44,726 nt of DNA from Mucidula mucida (taxonomy: Eukaryota > Basidiomycota > Agaricomycetes > Agaricales > Physalacriaceae): NCBI GenBank assembly GCA_015501055.1, contig JADNYV010000284.1, positions 1-44,726 on the forward strand, written 5' to 3'. Each line of letters opens with the position of its first letter. The first letter of the stretch is position 1. The position numbers and the translations under genes are program-made. Below, piece after piece: positions 41,947-44,726 of this stretch. The notes under the pieces were generated by a model. That model ran no database searches, was not told the DNA's origin, and worked only from the letters and a program-made list of their open reading frames with translations.

Positions 41947-44726
41947 ATGCCCGGAACAAAGAAACAGCCAGCCGCGGAGCCAATTAGAACACTTAGAAGA
42001 CGGAGCACGTCGCTCGCAGAGATGGACACCAATATCGGGCCCTCTGTCGCCGCAGGAGGAGCGTCAGGAGTAACTTTCGAGACGCGGATGATGGACATGG
42101 TCGAGCGGTCGGAGGCACGGATGATGGCGATGTTTGAGAGGATGATGGGCACGCGCAAGAGACGCGATTCGAGCCGCCACTCATGCCCTTCGTCGCCAGC
42201 ACCATCTTCGCTCACCGAAACCATGCGCTTCGACCGCACACACCCACGCATACGTCCCGTATCCATCACAATATCCGCATGGCCCGCCGGGCAAGAAAAG
42301 CTCAGTCTCGCCGTCTCCAACTTTGCACGCTGGTCCGAGGTCCTACACGATGTCCTCACAATCGCTCAGCCTCTCGTCTACCACATATCCCCAGACCCTA
42401 ATGACGTGTACGAACAGCCAGACCCAGACGAGGAACCACGCGCTTACGGGAACTGGCTGCAGAATGACGCGGTGGTTGTCGCTTTCACGCGCCTGACGAT
42501 GGTTCCTGAGGAAGCAGCCATCTTCCGGGAGATAACGACAGCCAAAGAGCTTTGGGCCGCCATCACTGAGCGCCACCTTAGACGTGGCGTAGTCGCGCAG
42601 GTCACTCTCATCTGTCAACTCCTCTTGTACACGCTAGCGCCGGGCGACGACATTTCGCGAAAATTACACGAAATGCGAGACGTCAACAAGAGACTCTGGG
42701 AGATGGGAGCGCCAATAGAAGACGATTTCCTTTGCGTCGCACTCATCCGGGCGATGGGCACCCACTACCCGATCCTACGTTCGCGTGTTATGGAGAACAT
42801 TTCGCGGTCCACGAAGGAGACATCATACAGATCAGAGGATATACGCGCGCTCTTCGAACTCGAGGCGGAAATCAAGAAAGATGATGCGCAAGATACAGCC
42901 ATGGTTGCATCCAAGACGCCAACAAGAGAGACTTGCGGGAACTGTGGACTGCTCGGCCACACTAGACCATACTGCGTCAGGAAGGGCGGCGGTATGGAAG
43001 GGAAGACCATCCTAGAAGCGAAAGAGGCGGCCAGAGATGCGAAGTATGGGAAACGTCGCAGAAAAGAAAACGCCAAACCAAAGAACGACGAAGCGAAAGA
43101 TGCCAAGAAGAAAGACGATGCAGCTCACGCGGTGGACATCGACTTCTGTGGACTTTTGACAGACCAACTCCAGGACATATACACTGATGGAGTTCGCAAC
43201 ACCATGGCGCCTGGCGACTTCGATGAATTGTTTGTCCTAGGCATTGTTGAGGAACCCAGAGCGACGGTTGACTGGAACCAGCACCAGAGACCACTCGATG
43301 ACAACGCGTTCAATGCAACAATGGACAGCTTGCTGACACCCATTCCACTATCTGATTCTCCTTGGCTTGCAGACTCTGGAGCCTCTGTACACGTGTCGAT
43401 GGACAAGACAGACTTCCAGAACCTTCGTCCACTGGTCAGACCAAGGAGATTTCGTGGTGTTGGTGGTACGTCTATCGAGGCGCGAGGTATTGGGAGCGTG
43501 GTCGTGAAGCTGGACCGTACGGGAACGGAACTTACGCTCAACAACGTCCTCTGGATACCAGAATCCTCCGTTCGCCTACTCTCTATTGCGACCATCTCTG
43601 ACGACCTTCAATGCGAGAGCCGTTTTTCCTCGAATACCATCACCATTATCGCAAATCGCGGACACGGACGCGTCCTAGCAACTGGCACTCGCATGACTTC
43701 TCGCAAACTCTACAAACTTGATTGCTCCAAGATCCCTACTGCTACAGAATCAGCACTCGTATCGGTATCTCCTACTCCTGACGTCGGCGTCTGGCACGCC
43801 GACTTGGACATCCCAATATCCCCGTCATACTCCACATGGCTCGTCATGCATCTGCCTCCGGTATGCCCGTCAATCTCTCTGAACTGCCGCCCGTTTGCTC
43901 ATCCTGTATCCTTGGGAAACAGCCGCATTCGTCAGTTCCAACGGTTCGGGAGGGTGCGAGAGCGACGGAGAGGCTGGAGGTGGTGGCGGTTGACCTGACC
44001 GGTCCCGAAGATGTTGTCTCTGCTTCAGGAAACAGTTACCTTATGTCCATTGTTGACGAAGCCACATGCTTCCCATGGGCTGTACCACTACCATCGAAAT
44101 CAAGCGCTTTTGAACGGCTACAAGTATGGGAGTTACAGGTCGAGCACCAGACAGGACAACGCCCGAAGAAATATTGAGTGGACAACGGCGAACTACGCTC
44201 AGACGTGATGACAAAGTGGTGCGAATCAAGGGGGATTGAGATCAAGTTCACGGCACCATATACGAGCGCACATAACGGACAATGCGAGAGGACACACAGA
44301 ACGGTCATGAACAAGGCACGTACCATGCGCATTGATGCAGAACTACCACCAAACCGATGGGACGAGTTCTGTGTAACGGCAGCATACCTCACCGCCCGGA
44401 CACCTGCAGCTGGCATCAAGTTCAAGACTCCGTTTGAAGCTTGGTACGGTCGGAAACCCAACCTATCCCACTTACGAGAAATCGGTTGTTGCGCGTTCGT
44501 CCTCATTCCATCACAAAACCCAAAGATATATCAACAATCCATTGAGTGCGTTCTTATTGGATACTCACAGCCGAGCGAAGGAGTATAGGTGCTACCATTG
44601 ACCAACCCACAAAGTTATTGAATCGTTCCACGTCAAATTTGTAGAATCCCACCAAGACGTCGCCAGACCTTTCAAGTCCGGCACCACCGTCGAATCCCCC
44701 AGCACTGACCAGCCAGAGATCGCGCC
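41947..44726 (+). pseudogene. Copia gag-protease-integrase polyprotein, broken and partial
   Basis: It starts at ATG 41947 (MPGTKKQPAAEP). The first frame (to 43998) has a UBN2-type gag (NWLQNDAVVVAFTRLTM, LICQLLLYTLAPGDD), a CCHC knuckle CGNCGLLGHTRPYC (~42934-42975) and the protease motif LADSGAS (~43368). One base is lost near 43808, in the WHA-L-GHPN pre-integrase motif, moving the rest to another frame (MARHASASG, CSSCILGKQPHSS). Integrase residues are seen in VDLTGP, VDNGELRSD and CERTHRT (D,D35E). Stops: TGA at 44176-44178 (family Arg or similar), a frameshift near 44584, and a TGA near 44600 where CGA is expected (CYH-PTHKV). RT is outside the window. Confidence 0.85.

Larger units (their letters stand above)
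41646..44726 (+). mobile_element. Ty1/Copia retrotransposon, 5' part
   Basis: The order LTR remnant, tRNA-type primer-binding site, gag, protease, integrase is Copia type, and integrase precedes the RT that must lie beyond the right edge. The LTR is probably truncated on its left by the border with element 4. No 3' LTR is visible. Confidence 0.85.

Overview
The window is nuclear DNA of a filamentous basidiomycete, most likely an Agaricomycete. The evidence is intron-dense genes with ~47-60 nt introns, a DUF6535 membrane protein, a hAT relic of the type common in mushrooms, and many chromodomain Ty3/Gypsy retrotransposons. The order is unknown.

Layout. 1-7055 is a three-layer nest of one Gypsy chromovirus family: element 1 (+, 3' end only) lies in the RT of element 2 (-), and element 2 lies in the gag of element 5 (+). 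7056-7942 is a hAT relic with perfect 13-bp ends. 7943-9846 is non-coding and holds a 250-bp MITE-like element. 9847-19730 is a gene island with three apparently intact minus-strand genes: a Dal5-type MFS transporter (23 exons, 500 aa), a CYP53-like cytochrome P450 (9 exons, 490 aa) and a secreted GH92 alpha-mannosidase (10 exons, 827 aa). 20989-25573 is Gypsy element 3 (+), an internally deleted copy with a perfect GTACT target duplication. 25657-28594 is a DUF6535 gene. 28595-35157 holds one recognisable but unnamed gene (31814-33539) and partly resolved exon-like stretches. 35158-41645 is the near full-length Gypsy element 4 (-). 41646-44726 is the 5' part of a decayed Ty1/Copia element running off the right edge.

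How the parts work. Comparing the Gypsy copies shows the family's biology. LTRs are ~529 bp, TGTTA...TAACA. A TATA box sits 33 nt before an 11-nt sequence that is perfectly complementary to the primer-binding site 2 nt inside the 5' LTR, which is the layout of Tf1-type self-primed reverse transcription. Gag and pol are in different frames, joined by a GGGTTTT slippery site, a 5-nt spacer and a 9-bp hairpin whose loop carries the gag stop codon; this module is identical in three copies. Pol runs protease, RT, RNase H, integrase, chromodomain, then a polypurine tract. All copies are broken, often by CGA-to-TGA changes or single-base deletions.

The best host-gene surprise is in the MFS transporter. 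One 54-nt intron has AT-AC ends and is the only way I found to keep the frame and the family motif, and two exons are only 9 and 11 nt long. Exon models were made by eye from splice sites, frame and family motifs. Several long ORFs in the window begin at non-ATG codons, so I assigned starts separately.
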